Assembly: GCA_965234325.1 (NCBI GenBank)
Contig: OZ248419.1
Coordinates: 62,001 to 126,000 of the forward strand
Length of the DNA: 64,000 nt
Reading direction: 5' to 3'
Origin: Limnohabitans kasalickyi
GTDB lineage: Bacteria; Pseudomonadota; Gammaproteobacteria; Burkholderiales; Burkholderiaceae_C
Position numbers and translations under genes: made by a program. Below the pieces are notes generated by a model. The model was not told the origin of the DNA. It worked only from the letters and a program-made list of their open reading frames with translations, and ran no database searches. Positions 1 through 9,951 of the stretch are shown here, in pieces; within the stretch, counting starts at the first letter, position 1, and every line of letters begins with the position of its first letter.

Positions 1-3000
1 CTGCACCGAGTCGGACAGCCCCGTCATAGACGGCAAGCACTTCACCAGCACCTAAAGCTGCTGTCAAATTACCCACAAGCGTTGGGGTGTTGTCATTGGT
101 CGTCGAACCTTTGGTCACTTCAGTGACTGTCGTGGAAGGTACGTTGTCTTCAACGGTTTGAATCGTAGCCGTAGCCGTTGGCGATACGGAATCTACCGTC
201 ACGGCTTTGGTGCCTGCAGCACTCACGTTGCCTGCAACGTCCGTCGCCACCGCGCTGATCGACGTGCTGGCGTCTGCGGGCACGTCTGTCGCTGCAAAAT
301 TCGCTGTCCAGTTTCCGCCTGCTGCTGTGACAGTTTTGGTTGTGGATCCCCAAGTCACAGCCACGCTCGCACCAGCTTCTGCGGTGCCGCTAACTGCCAC
401 CCCCTCTGCCTTTTCTGCAGCATTCACAAAGTTATCTGTGCTAACCGCTGCCACCACCGGAGCAGCCACCGCTGTGTCAACGGTGATGGCTTTGGTTCCT
501 GCAACACTCACGTTGCCCACCACATCCGTCGCAACTGCGCTGACTGTTGTAGCGCCATCAGCTGGCACTTTTGCGGAAACAAAGTTTGCGGTCCAGTTAC
601 CGTCAGTCGCTGTGACAGTTTTGGACGTTGCGCCCCAAGTCACGACCACGCTAGCGCCAGCCTCAGCCGTACCGCTTACAGCAACACCTGCAGTCTTCTC
701 CGCAGCGTTTACAACGCTGTCTGTTGCAACTGCGGCCACCACTGGGGCTGCAACTGCTGTATCCACATTCACAGCCTTGGTGCCTGCAACGCTCACGTTG
801 CCTGCCAAATCGGTCGCAACTGCGCTGATCGTTGTGGCGCCGTCTGCAGGCAAGTCTGCTGACGCAAAATTCGCTGTCCAGTTACCGCCCGTGGCCGTCA
901 CTGTTTTGGTTGTCGCGCCCCAAGTCACAGCAACGCTTGAACCAGCCTCGGCTGTGCCGCTCACTGCCAGACCTGCCGTCTTCTCAGCACCGTTCACAAC
1001 GTTGTCTGTGGCCACATCGGCCACAACGGGTGCTGCGACCGCCGTATCCACGGTCACTACGGAATCAGCGGAAACGGGGCTGACATTACCAGCCTTGTCA
1101 GTGATCAATGCTGTCAAGGTATGGGCGCTGTCTGCACCCGCCAAACTGACCTTGATCAACTTGAAGCCTGAGGCTAAGTCATCGGCTGTCACCGTAGCTG
1201 CAGAACCCACCGCTACAGAACCGTCTTTCAATTGAATGATGTCGCCGGTGATCACAGACGTTCCATCGGTGGCCTTGTTTTCAAACAAAACTTTGACAGA
1301 GACATCTGCAGGCTTGTTGGTCAGCGCAGGCGCATCCACCGTTGGCTTAGCAGCCGCAGTTTTGTCTAACGATTGGCCTTGTGCTGTTGAAATAGCGGTG
1401 ATGCTGGCAGCAGTACTGATGGTTGTCGAGGCAGTCGAGATTTCATCTTTCAAAGCTTGGGAAACTGTACTTGGCAAAATCTCAGTCAATACAGCGGTGC
1501 TGTTCAAGGTGATAGCCGGTGCAGTCCCGTTGTTAGCAATTTTGGTTGTTAGGTTGCTAATCACTTCCGCCGACTTGGTCGCATCGCCACCTGAGGCCAA
1601 CGCCACGATGGTTGCCACTTGTGCAGCCGCTTTTTGGACAACCGTGTTGTTTTGAGCAATCGGGTCGTAGCTGGTCAACGACTTGCCACCCAAACTATCG
1701 GTCAGGCCCAGCGCTGTAGCCACTTTGGCCATGGCTGCTTGAACAACTGCATCATTCACAACCGTAGTTGGACTGGCAGCTACCTGCTGCTCCACCACCG
1801 TTTGAACCAGGGTCGTCAAAGGTGTGATGGAGGTTGAGCCTTTTGGCGCCTTCAACACCGTGGTGTTGGGAACACCCGTGTCAATGTTGACACCGCCTTG
1901 CACCAGCAAAGTTCCGCCCACCAAATTTCCAGGAATTAAAATATTACCGTTTTTGTCGGTCTCACCGACCAAGGTATCCACACCCACATCGATGCGGCCG
2001 TTGTTGTTGGTGTCTATGTAGACTTTGGCTCCACGAATGTATCCGTCAGCCACCACAACGTTGGCAAAACTAGCGGCATCGTTACCTGCGGCATCTTGAA
2101 TCGCAGCTGCATCATCCGCGCTAGTGGGGTCTTGGTAGGCCACAGACACAGCACCGCTGTTCGGGATGGGGTTTGTCATCGTCAAAACGACAGTGCTACC
2201 ACTCACTGCAACACTCGCGACTGTGTTGGCGACACCGCCAATGGACACAGTGAATGCAGCCGCTTCTGGCTTGTGGCCAGCATCCAAAGCCTCAGAGTAT
2301 GTCAGGGTGATTTTTTGCGTTGCGCTGTCTGCAACCAATGACGTAATTGTGGGTGCTGCTGTATCCACAGTAATTGCAATTGCAGTAGTGGCAGCACTGT
2401 CTGTCGCACCCGTTTTTTTAGCAACAGCACTGAGGGTGGTCGCACCATCCGCAGGTATGTCACCGGCAGCAAAAGTCACCGTCCAATTGGTTCCAGTTGT
2501 AGTGGCCGCTTTTTGTGTGTTACCCAACTTTACGGTGACGGTGGCACCAGCTTCTGTAGTGCCAGTCACTGTCAAACCAGCAGCTTTGGTTGTGGCGTTG
2601 ACCACGGGATTCACAGTATTTAATACGGGCAGAGTAGTAACAGGTGTACTAGCACCACCGCCACCGCCACCGCCCGCTGCACCCAGGGCAGCAAGACCGC
2701 CAATTAAACCCAAGGTTGAAAACCCACCGGTAGCAGCCGCAGCACCAGCAACTGCAGACCCCCCCACGGCCTCAGTTGCAACAGCCGATGTTGCTGACTG
2801 TGAAGCTGCGGCTGCATTTGCACCCGCACCGGCATCAGTGACAACGGCTGCATCAGTCACAGCTTGAGCCAATAGCATTGAACCATCCATTTGCGGCAGC
2901 CCAACCACAGAGGTTGAAGCTGCGGCCAACAAGTTCAAATCACTCTCTTCGTTCACATCTGTATTTTTTTGTTTTTTCGATGTTTTTTGCGCCTGTTTAG

Positions 3001-3166
3001 CGTGCTTCACTTGCTCTACAAGAGAGGTCGACGTTTGAAGATTTTCGCTGGCCAGGGCGTCTGATGCACTTTTTGCCGGTGTTTTCAGAGTATTTTTAGA
3101 AAATACTTTTTTTTCAACAGCGTTATCGGCCTGAGTTGTCTTGGAAGTGGGTGTGTCTTGAATCAT
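1..3166 (-). CDS. Giant Bap/LapA-like type I-secreted adhesin, N-terminal part (runs off left edge)
   Basis: Open from ATG at 3166 to the window edge, about 1055 codons with no stop. GAGG lies 6-9 bases upstream of the ATG. The N-terminus (residues 1-75) is Lys/Ser-rich, followed by an Ala/Gly-rich hydrophobic stretch (about 117-172) ending in a run of seven glycines, a layout typical of the retention module of Bap-like adhesins. Then come an Ig-like unit (about 180-270), an SWM-type unit (about 275-370), a segment with an Asp/Asn-rich GAKVYIDTNNNGRID motif (about 385-400) that looks calcium-binding, a helical spacer, and three near-identical 95-residue Ig-like repeats (708-992). Three type I secretion genes lie directly upstream on the same strand, so this is very probably their substrate. 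The C-terminal RTX secretion signal is not in view. It most likely acts in surface adhesion and biofilm formation. Confidence 0.85.
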   Translation of the reverse strand, partial: MIQDTPTSKTTQADNAVEKKVFSKNTLKTPAKSASDALASENLQTSTSLVEQVKHAKQAQKTSKKQKNTDVNEESDLNLLAAASTSVVGLPQMDGSMLLAQAVTDAAVVTDAGAGANAAAASQSATSAVATEAVGGSAVAGAAAATGGFSTLGLIGGLAALGAAGGGGGGGASTPVTTLPVLNTVNPVVNATTKAAGLTVTGTTEAGATVTVKLGNTQKAATTTGTNWTVTFAAGDIPADGATTLSAVAKKTGATDSAATTAIAITVDTAAPTITSLVADSATQKITLTYSEALDAGHKPEAAAFTVSIGGVANTVASVAVSGSTVVLTMTNPIPNSGAVSVAYQDPTSADDAAAIQDAAGNDAASFANVVVADGYIRGAKVYIDTNNNGRIDVGVDTLVGETDKNGNILIPGNLVGGTLLVQGGVNIDTGVPNTTVLKAPKGSTSITPLTTLVQTVVEQQVAASPTTVVNDAVVQAAMAKVATALGLTDSLGGKSLTSYDPIAQNNTVVQKAAAQVATIVALASGGDATKSAEVISNLTTKIANNGTAPAITLNSTAVLTEILPSTVSQALKDEISTASTTISTAASITAISTAQGQSLDKTAAAKPTVDAPALTNKPADVSVKVLFENKATDGTSVITGDIIQLKDGSVAVGSAATVTADDLASGFKLIKVSLAGADSAHTLTALITDKAGNVSPVSADSVVTVDTAVAAPVVADVATDNVVNGAEKTAGLAVSGTAEAGSSVAVTWGATTKTVTATGGNWTANFASADLPADGATTISAVATDLAGNVSVAGTKAVNVDTAVAAPVVAAVATDSVVNAAEKTAGVAVSGTAEAGASVVVTWGATSKTVTATDGNWTANFVSAKVPADGATTVSAVATDVVGNVSVAGTKAITVDTAVAAPVVAAVSTDNFVNAAEKAEGVAVSGTAEAGASVAVTWGSTTKTVTAAGGNWTANFAATDVPADASTSISAVATDVAGNVSAAGTKAVTVDSVSPTATATIQTVEDNVPSTTVTEVTKGSTTNDNTPTLVGNLTAALGAGEVLAVYDGAVRLGA
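191..1045 (-). repeat. Three tandem 285-bp repeats coding 95-residue Ig-like modules
   Basis: Matching points recur at exactly 285-base intervals (191, 476, 761, ending 1045). Each unit encodes a beta-rich module containing SGTAEAGSSVAVTWGATTK-like and GNWTANF-like blocks. A diverged fourth copy of the same module lies near 2360-2645. The repeats are in frame inside the adhesin and very probably continue beyond the left edge. Confidence 0.9.
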
Positions 3167-3264
3167 GTGTGACCTCGCTAAAAATTGTTTAAATGCTAAC
3201 AAAAAATTTTGCCATCAGTTCAGCTTTTTATTGACTACGAAAGTGTTGAATTGAAAACATGGAT

Positions 3265-4407
3265 TCAACGCTGACTGGCTGCGCCCTGGAATGCTTTGGA
3301 AATGGGCTTTAACAAATAGGTCATTACGCTGCGGCTACCTGTCTGAATGTCCACAGAAGCCGTCATGCCGGGCTTGAGCTCTTGCAAGGTCAGCTTAGGG
3401 TTGACTTGTTTGAGGTCAAACCTCACGCGCGCTTTATAGGTTGAAGTGACCTGACCATTTGGACCTTGCTCGGCCAAGGTATCCGAGCTGATGTAATCGA
3501 GCACGCCATACAACGCCCCGTAAATTGAATAGTCAAAAGCATCTACCTTGACGGAGGCTGGTAACCCTATGCTCAACATACCGACGTCCGCAGGCGTGAC
3601 TTTGAGCTCAACCAACAAATCGACCTCTGTCGGAGAAATTTGCATTAACTCATCGCCCCCGCGCAAAACGCCACCCAATGTATTCATGCGCAAGGACTTG
3701 ACGACGCCCGCAACGGGAGAAATAAGTTCTGTGTGGTCAAGGACACTTTGACTGGCATCCAGCTTAAACACTTGCGAGGATAGATCGTCCTGCAGCTTGG
3801 CAGCTTCTTGCCTTGCATCTTGCAGATACTTGTTTTGCAAGCCGCTCATTCGGCTCTTAATTTCAACAACTTGGCGCTTGGCTCTCATTAGCTCTAAAGA
3901 GCTGATATCACCCGTCTCCATGAGTTTTTCATTGATGCGTAATTCATCTATCGCCAACTCATAGGCCTCTTTTTGGCTTGCTAAGTCTTCTTGTAATCCA
4001 GCTAACCTTTGCTTGTACAAATTAATTTGCTCTTGTACAAAGTCGGCATATTTTGCAGGAATGGCCGAGAAATTAGGCGCACGTTGCATAGCTTCAGCCC
4101 TTGCCCTGATCAAGGCTGCTTGCAACGACGCCACTTTGGCGCGCCCCTCTTCCACGCCCGCGTTGGCGCGCTCTCTCTCAAGTAGGGCCAGCACTTGCCC
4201 AGCCTTGACAAACTCCCCCTCTTTAACCATGAGCTTTTCCAGCACACCACCGTCAGCCGACTGAATGATTTGTGTCTGTTTCCCCGGCACGATCTGGCCA
4301 GTGGTACGCACCGTTTGATCCAGCTCTTGGAACGTTGCCCACACCATAAAGCTCATAAAAAAGGCCAGCACGACCCAGACCACGCTGAGGTTTTTCAGAT
4401 GTTTCAT
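3265..4407 (-). CDS. HlyD/LapC-family membrane fusion protein of type I secretion
   Basis: 380 residues. One N-terminal transmembrane helix (about 9-28), a lipoyl/biotinyl-like half motif (KEGEFVKAGQVLALLE, about 62-77), a long coiled-coil hairpin (about 80-220), the second lipoyl half, and the C-terminal HlyD signature region GMTASVDIQTGSRSV. It bridges the inner-membrane ABC exporter and the TolC-like channel. The ATG at 4407 overlaps the TGA of the exporter gene (ATGA), indicating translational coupling. About 98 bases separate its stop from the adhesin start. Confidence 0.93.
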   Translation of the reverse strand: MKHLKNLSVVWVVLAFFMSFMVWATFQELDQTVRTTGQIVPGKQTQIIQSADGGVLEKLMVKEGEFVKAGQVLALLERERANAGVEEGRAKVASLQAALIRARAEAMQRAPNFSAIPAKYADFVQEQINLYKQRLAGLQEDLASQKEAYELAIDELRINEKLMETGDISSLELMRAKRQVVEIKSRMSGLQNKYLQDARQEAAKLQDDLSSQVFKLDASQSVLDHTELISPVAGVVKSLRMNTLGGVLRGGDELMQISPTEVDLLVELKVTPADVGMLSIGLPASVKVDAFDYSIYGALYGVLDYISSDTLAEQGPNGQVTSTYKARVRFDLKQVNPKLTLQELKPGMTASVDIQTGSRSVMTYLLKPISKAFQGAASQR

Positions 4408-6512
4408 GACTTGTTTCCTGCCGGTTGCTGGGCAGCCGCATTTTGAAGATGTTGCAACACTTGCGCCTTGGGTCCGTCAAGCACGATTTGGTGGTTGGCC
4501 ACCACAATCAAGCGATCTACCAGTTCCAACAGTTCGGGCTTGTGCGTCACCAGCACCAAAGTATCTTGGGGCTTGAGCGTGGTGGCCAAGGCTTTGAGCA
4601 CTGTCAACTCAAGGTTTCGATCAAGCGATGCTGTCGGCTCATCAAGCAACCAAATGCGCGGCTTTCGCAAAAATACACGCGTGAGGTTGGTGAGTTGTTT
4701 TTGTCCCCCCGACAGTCCTTGACCGCCCTCGGTAATCACTTGCTGCAAACCCTGCGGGTTAGGTGCCAAAACGGCTTGCTGCAAGCCTGTGAGTTGTGCC
4801 GTTGCAAGCAATGCCTGGTCACCAGGATCAATCAGGCCCAACACTAAGTTATCGCGCAGGGAGCCTGAAAACAAGCGTCCTTCTTGCTGAAGGTAACCAA
4901 TGGATTCAGCAAGCAAGGGCTTAGAAATCATGGATAAATCAACGCCATCCAGCGAGATACTACCTTTTTGTGGCTTGTACATGCCGCTGAGTAATCTCAA
5001 CAAAGTTGTCTTGCCGGAACCGACTGAACCTAGAACAGCAACTTTCTCTCCCGGTTGAATACTCAGCTTGGGAATGGACAAAGCTCGGTTGCTACCATAA
5101 CTTGCCTCGACGCCCTCAAAATTGAATGCCCCTTGAATCCGCTCTAAAACAATGGGTTGATCCACGCCATGGTGATCATCTTGCAGTTGCCAAATACGGT
5201 CCAAGCTTTGCAAAGCTGCACGACTGTGACCCCACTGCACCAGCATGGATGGAATTGTTCCAATGGGTCCAAGAATGCGACCTGACAAGATCGTGCAGGC
5301 GATCAAACCACCCATCGTGAGCTCCCCACGGGAAATGCTCAAGGCCCCTGCGGCGACCATCAGCACATAGGAGAGTTGGTGAAGATTGGCGATCCAATGT
5401 TGAGAATGCTCACTAACGTTGCGCATTTCAAGCTCAGATTGACGCGCGTCGTCCGTGGTTTGCAACCAGCGCATCAACATTCGCCAGCCTCCTTGCCCCG
5501 ATTTGATCGTTTCTGCACCCTCGACCGTTTCCACTAAGAGGCCTGTTTTGAGGTTACTGGCGTTATTGGCCTTGAGGGTCAAAGTTTCCAATTGACGACG
5601 GTAGGTGAGCCCCAAAGTCAATGAAACCACTAAAAAGACCATCGGAATAAGACTAATCCAGCCACCTAGCGCCAAAACGATCAAGATGTACAAAAACACA
5701 AATGGCAAATCAATAAGCAGTTGTGCAGGCACAGAAGACAAGAAAGCCCGAACGGTTTCATAACCCTTCAGTTGCGCCGCCAACCCGCCCACACTGGTTG
5801 GAAGTTGGTCCATTCGCACTGCCAAAAATCGGGTGTAGACGGTCCGAGCCAACTCAGAGTCCACCGCATCCACCATCTTCTCGTTGAGGTTAGATTTAAC
5901 AAATTTAAGCAAGAGCTCAAAAACCATGGCCAGCATGACACCCAAAGTCAGCGCTAACAAAGTTTGCGTAGCGCCGGTTGGCACCACACGGTCGTACACC
6001 TGCATGCTGTAGAGCGAAGTCGCCAAGGCCAGCATATTGATCATCACGCCAGCAAAAACAATTTCTATCAAAACCTTACGCTCTTGGTAGACACGGTCTT
6101 TGATCACTTTAAAGACAGGGCTGTTGACCGCCTCAAAACGCTTGGCCAGTTGAACCTTAACGGCAGTTAACGGCGCTAAGGACAACACCGCTTGTTCGCT
6201 CCACTTTTGAAGCTTAGGGTCAAACCACTCCGTGAGCCATTCTCCTTGCGCCGTTTGACCACGTAACAGCCCATATCCCACGCCGTCTCTGAAGATCAAG
6301 CAAGGCATGCCATGACGAATCAGCTTTTCATCGGTCAGCCACTTCAGTGCGGGCAACTGAAGCACTGACACCAACGCAGCCAGTGATTTATGGGGATCGG
6401 CCAGCAATGCGTCATCAAGACCCGAAACTGAGCTGTGCAAAGCCACACGATCCACCGCTTGCCCTTGCAATTGCGCAAGGCGCATCAAAGACGCCAACAA
6501 CTCAGTTTTCAT
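4404..6512 (-). CDS. LapB-like type I secretion ABC exporter (ATPase/permease)
   Basis: 702 residues from the ATG at 6512, which overlaps the upstream TGA (ATGA); an in-frame upstream ATG at 6593 would intrude 85 bases into the tolC-like gene and is less likely. Residues 1-130 resemble the C39-like domain of RTX exporters: the Cys-His protease residues are not recognisable, so it should bind rather than cleave substrate. A six-helix permease follows (about 140-420), then the nucleotide-binding domain with Walker A GSVGSGKTT, signature LSGGQKQ and Walker B IWLLDEPTASLD. It energises export of the adjacent adhesin together with the HlyD- and TolC-like proteins. Confidence 0.93.
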   Translation of the reverse strand: MKTELLASLMRLAQLQGQAVDRVALHSSVSGLDDALLADPHKSLAALVSVLQLPALKWLTDEKLIRHGMPCLIFRDGVGYGLLRGQTAQGEWLTEWFDPKLQKWSEQAVLSLAPLTAVKVQLAKRFEAVNSPVFKVIKDRVYQERKVLIEIVFAGVMINMLALATSLYSMQVYDRVVPTGATQTLLALTLGVMLAMVFELLLKFVKSNLNEKMVDAVDSELARTVYTRFLAVRMDQLPTSVGGLAAQLKGYETVRAFLSSVPAQLLIDLPFVFLYILIVLALGGWISLIPMVFLVVSLTLGLTYRRQLETLTLKANNASNLKTGLLVETVEGAETIKSGQGGWRMLMRWLQTTDDARQSELEMRNVSEHSQHWIANLHQLSYVLMVAAGALSISRGELTMGGLIACTILSGRILGPIGTIPSMLVQWGHSRAALQSLDRIWQLQDDHHGVDQPIVLERIQGAFNFEGVEASYGSNRALSIPKLSIQPGEKVAVLGSVGSGKTTLLRLLSGMYKPQKGSISLDGVDLSMISKPLLAESIGYLQQEGRLFSGSLRDNLVLGLIDPGDQALLATAQLTGLQQAVLAPNPQGLQQVITEGGQGLSGGQKQLTNLTRVFLRKPRIWLLDEPTASLDRNLELTVLKALATTLKPQDTLVLVTHKPELLELVDRLIVVANHQIVLDGPKAQVLQHLQNAAAQQPAGNKS

Positions 6513-7801
6513 TTTTGTATTTCTCGCGATGCTCTTGGCATCATTTCTAAGGGTATTTCTTCTTGCTGTCCGCAGTAGATACTCAATCGCCACTGCGAAC
6601 TGACCTGCGACGCATTGGCATCACCGAGTTCAATTTCAGCCTGAACCGTCTCACGTGCCGCATTCAAGACTTCAATCCAAGCGCGACGACCTGCCAAAAA
6701 TTGACGATCCAAGGCCATTTCTGTTTCAGATGTCGACACCAAGGCGTTGCGAAGCAAGGGCAATTTGGCATTGGTCGAAATCAATTGTTCGAGTTCGGAC
6801 TGGACAGTTTCAATCACAGTGCGTTCAACTGCCTCGTACTCGGCTTGAGATGCGTCTCTTCTTTTGTTGAGACTTTCAAGTGCCGTTAGGTTGGATAGGC
6901 CGGCTCCAAAACGGCTGTTCAGTCCAACATAAATTCGGTCATTGGTCACAGAAGTGATGCCATAAGCAGTAGGGCTGTGCTGTCGTTCTAAGCGTAAAAA
7001 AACCTCTGGCATCAGTTCAGCTTGACGCTCTTGCAATTCAAACCCCAACGCATCTTGTTGTGCTTTGAGTTTTTTGAGTGCAGCTGAGACCTCAATCGTC
7101 CGGTCTTTTAAGGTGTTAGCGTCACACTGAACTGGTTCGCCAGACAGCTCCGGAAAGTCTGATACAGACAAATTACGCCCAATTAGCTGAGCGACCCGCA
7201 AACGTGCAACCCTGAGTTGCGCTGAAAAAGACTGCAACTGAGACATCGCTTGATCAAGGCGAGATTGCGTCAGGTTCAACTCAGACGGGGCCATTGCTCC
7301 TTCTGTTACGCGACGTTGAATGATGCCCATCAAACGCCGATGCGTCTGGACACCTCGCTCTTGGGCTTTTACGCGCAACGATGCCAAATACCAATCTGAC
7401 CAGCCCTGTGTAGCCCGAAGAGCCATCTGTTGACGAATATCTCTAAAGCCTTCGCCTGCGGCCATTGCATTGGCTTGTGCTTTGCTCAATCCAGCAGTTA
7501 ACCTTCCGCCAGTCCACACAGGTTGTTGAACCCTGTACAGCTGGACATTGGATTGGTTGCCATAACTTAAATCGGCAGCTGAGCTGCGCACTTGCTCAAG
7601 AGATATGGATGGCGTGGGATAAAACTGCTGCTTTGCTGTTTCCACATCAATCAGCGCTGCTTCGCGCTGCGCCATGACACTTTGGATATTGGGATGCGTG
7701 GCGATCGTTGCAGCAATCAGATCTTGAACCGTTAGCGCATGAACGATGTTCAAAGGAAAAATCACCAAAATGACAATTGGCAATAAGTGTTTAGAAAACA
7801 T
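6509..7801 (-). CDS. TolC/LapE-family outer membrane channel
   Basis: 430 residues from ATG 7801; the longer reading needs a TTG at 7807. A signal peptide is clear (hydrophobic about 5-19, cleavage after IVHA). Two internally related halves of long amphipathic helices with a short beta region (for example QLYRVQQPVWTGGRL) are typical of the outer membrane efflux family. It is the first gene of the secretion operon, coupled to the ABC gene by ATGA. There is no strong ribosome-binding site upstream; an A+T-rich leader holds a TATAAT on the minus strand at 7823-7818. Confidence 0.9.
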   Translation of the reverse strand: MFSKHLLPIVILVIFPLNIVHALTVQDLIAATIATHPNIQSVMAQREAALIDVETAKQQFYPTPSISLEQVRSSAADLSYGNQSNVQLYRVQQPVWTGGRLTAGLSKAQANAMAAGEGFRDIRQQMALRATQGWSDWYLASLRVKAQERGVQTHRRLMGIIQRRVTEGAMAPSELNLTQSRLDQAMSQLQSFSAQLRVARLRVAQLIGRNLSVSDFPELSGEPVQCDANTLKDRTIEVSAALKKLKAQQDALGFELQERQAELMPEVFLRLERQHSPTAYGITSVTNDRIYVGLNSRFGAGLSNLTALESLNKRRDASQAEYEAVERTVIETVQSELEQLISTNAKLPLLRNALVSTSETEMALDRQFLAGRRAWIEVLNAARETVQAEIELGDANASQVSSQWRLSIYCGQQEEIPLEMMPRASREIQK

Positions 7802-7817
7802 TATCAATTCATAAAAA

Positions 7818-7823
7818 ATTATA
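7818..7823 (-). promoter_or_regulatory. Candidate -10 hexamer of the adhesin secretion operon
   Basis: Reads TATAAT on the minus strand, 17 bases before the ATG of the tolC-like gene, within an A+T-rich divergent region shared with argH. No convincing -35 is visible at 16-18 bases, so an activator or an alternative sigma factor may be needed. Weak evidence on sequence alone. Confidence 0.25.
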
Positions 7824-7935
7824 TTTTGTCATAGTTAACCTCATACTTAAAAAACCAATGTAGGTCCCCCAATGACTCTCAGCGAGCTCACTTAGAAGAC
7901 CAACATAGCCACCTAACCGATAAAATCCCCCACCT

Positions 7936-9384
<1,449 letters not shown>

Positions 9385-9460
9385 CGCTAATTAAGTGGCT
9401 TCTTAAGTTGCAAGCACAGCCACTGTCGTTGTGGCAAGACGTAAATAGGGAGTGTTTTGT

Positions 9461-9712
9461 TCAACCGCCCTGAGTTGGCAGCGGCAAAGAAGCCTCAATT
9501 TTTTGCAAAGCCTTCAACTCCGCACGGTGTGCACCGGTGGCGGAGTCCCAGCTGAACAACTCGGGGTGACGCTGAATCACCTCGCGGATCAGTTGGCTAG
9601 ATTCGACTTGGCTCAATCCAAACATCTCAGACAGTGCCTGTCGGGTCACGTGGCCGTGCTCTTTGGCCACCTGAACCACCATGCCAAAATATTGATCAAA
9701 ATTCTTAGACAT
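9461..9712 (-). CDS. Small putative HTH protein, unrecognised
   Basis: 83 residues from ATG 9712; a longer reading to 9760 needs a TTG. The central segment (VTRQALSEMFGLSQVESSQLI) has the pattern of a winged or simple helix-turn-helix, followed by a short basic-acidic tail. No family is recognised. It is divergent from the dehydrogenase gene that follows and has an A+T-rich dyad (9800-9825) upstream, compatible with an autoregulating DNA-binding protein, though that is inference. Confidence 0.55.
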   Translation of the reverse strand: MSKNFDQYFGMVVQVAKEHGHVTRQALSEMFGLSQVESSQLIREVIQRHPELFSWDSATGAHRAELKALQKIEASLPLPTQGG

Positions 9713-9799
9713 CTTTTTGCTGTGCTTGCTGACGCGGACGCTGGCCCCAAAAAAGGCCAAAACAACGTCTACTCAATTCAAATTATTTTATTTGGTTTT

Positions 9800-9825
9800 C
9801 TTAATTTAATCAATTAAGTTAAATT
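9800..9825. promoter_or_regulatory. A+T-rich overlapping dyads in the divergent region
   Basis: CTTAATT(5)AATTAAG at 9800-9818 overlaps AATTTAA(9)TTAAATT at 9803-9825. It lies between the small HTH gene and the hydroxy-acid dehydrogenase gene, where an operator would be expected. No known consensus is recognised. Confidence 0.3.
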
Positions 9826-9951
9826 CAATATTACAACGAGTGTGCTTCGAATTGGCATTCATAAAAAATTTCACATGCGATGTCGCAGGCATCACAGGCC
9901 CAGCATCGGTGGGCGGCTAGGATGCACGGCATCTAATTTGGAGACTTGCCC

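Noticed and set aside
207..1235. Long plus-strand open frame (342 codons) opposite the adhesin
   Set aside because: It is a low-complexity Ala/Val/Thr shadow of the repeat-coding minus strand, which is open from 3166 to the edge and has recognisable Ig-like modules.
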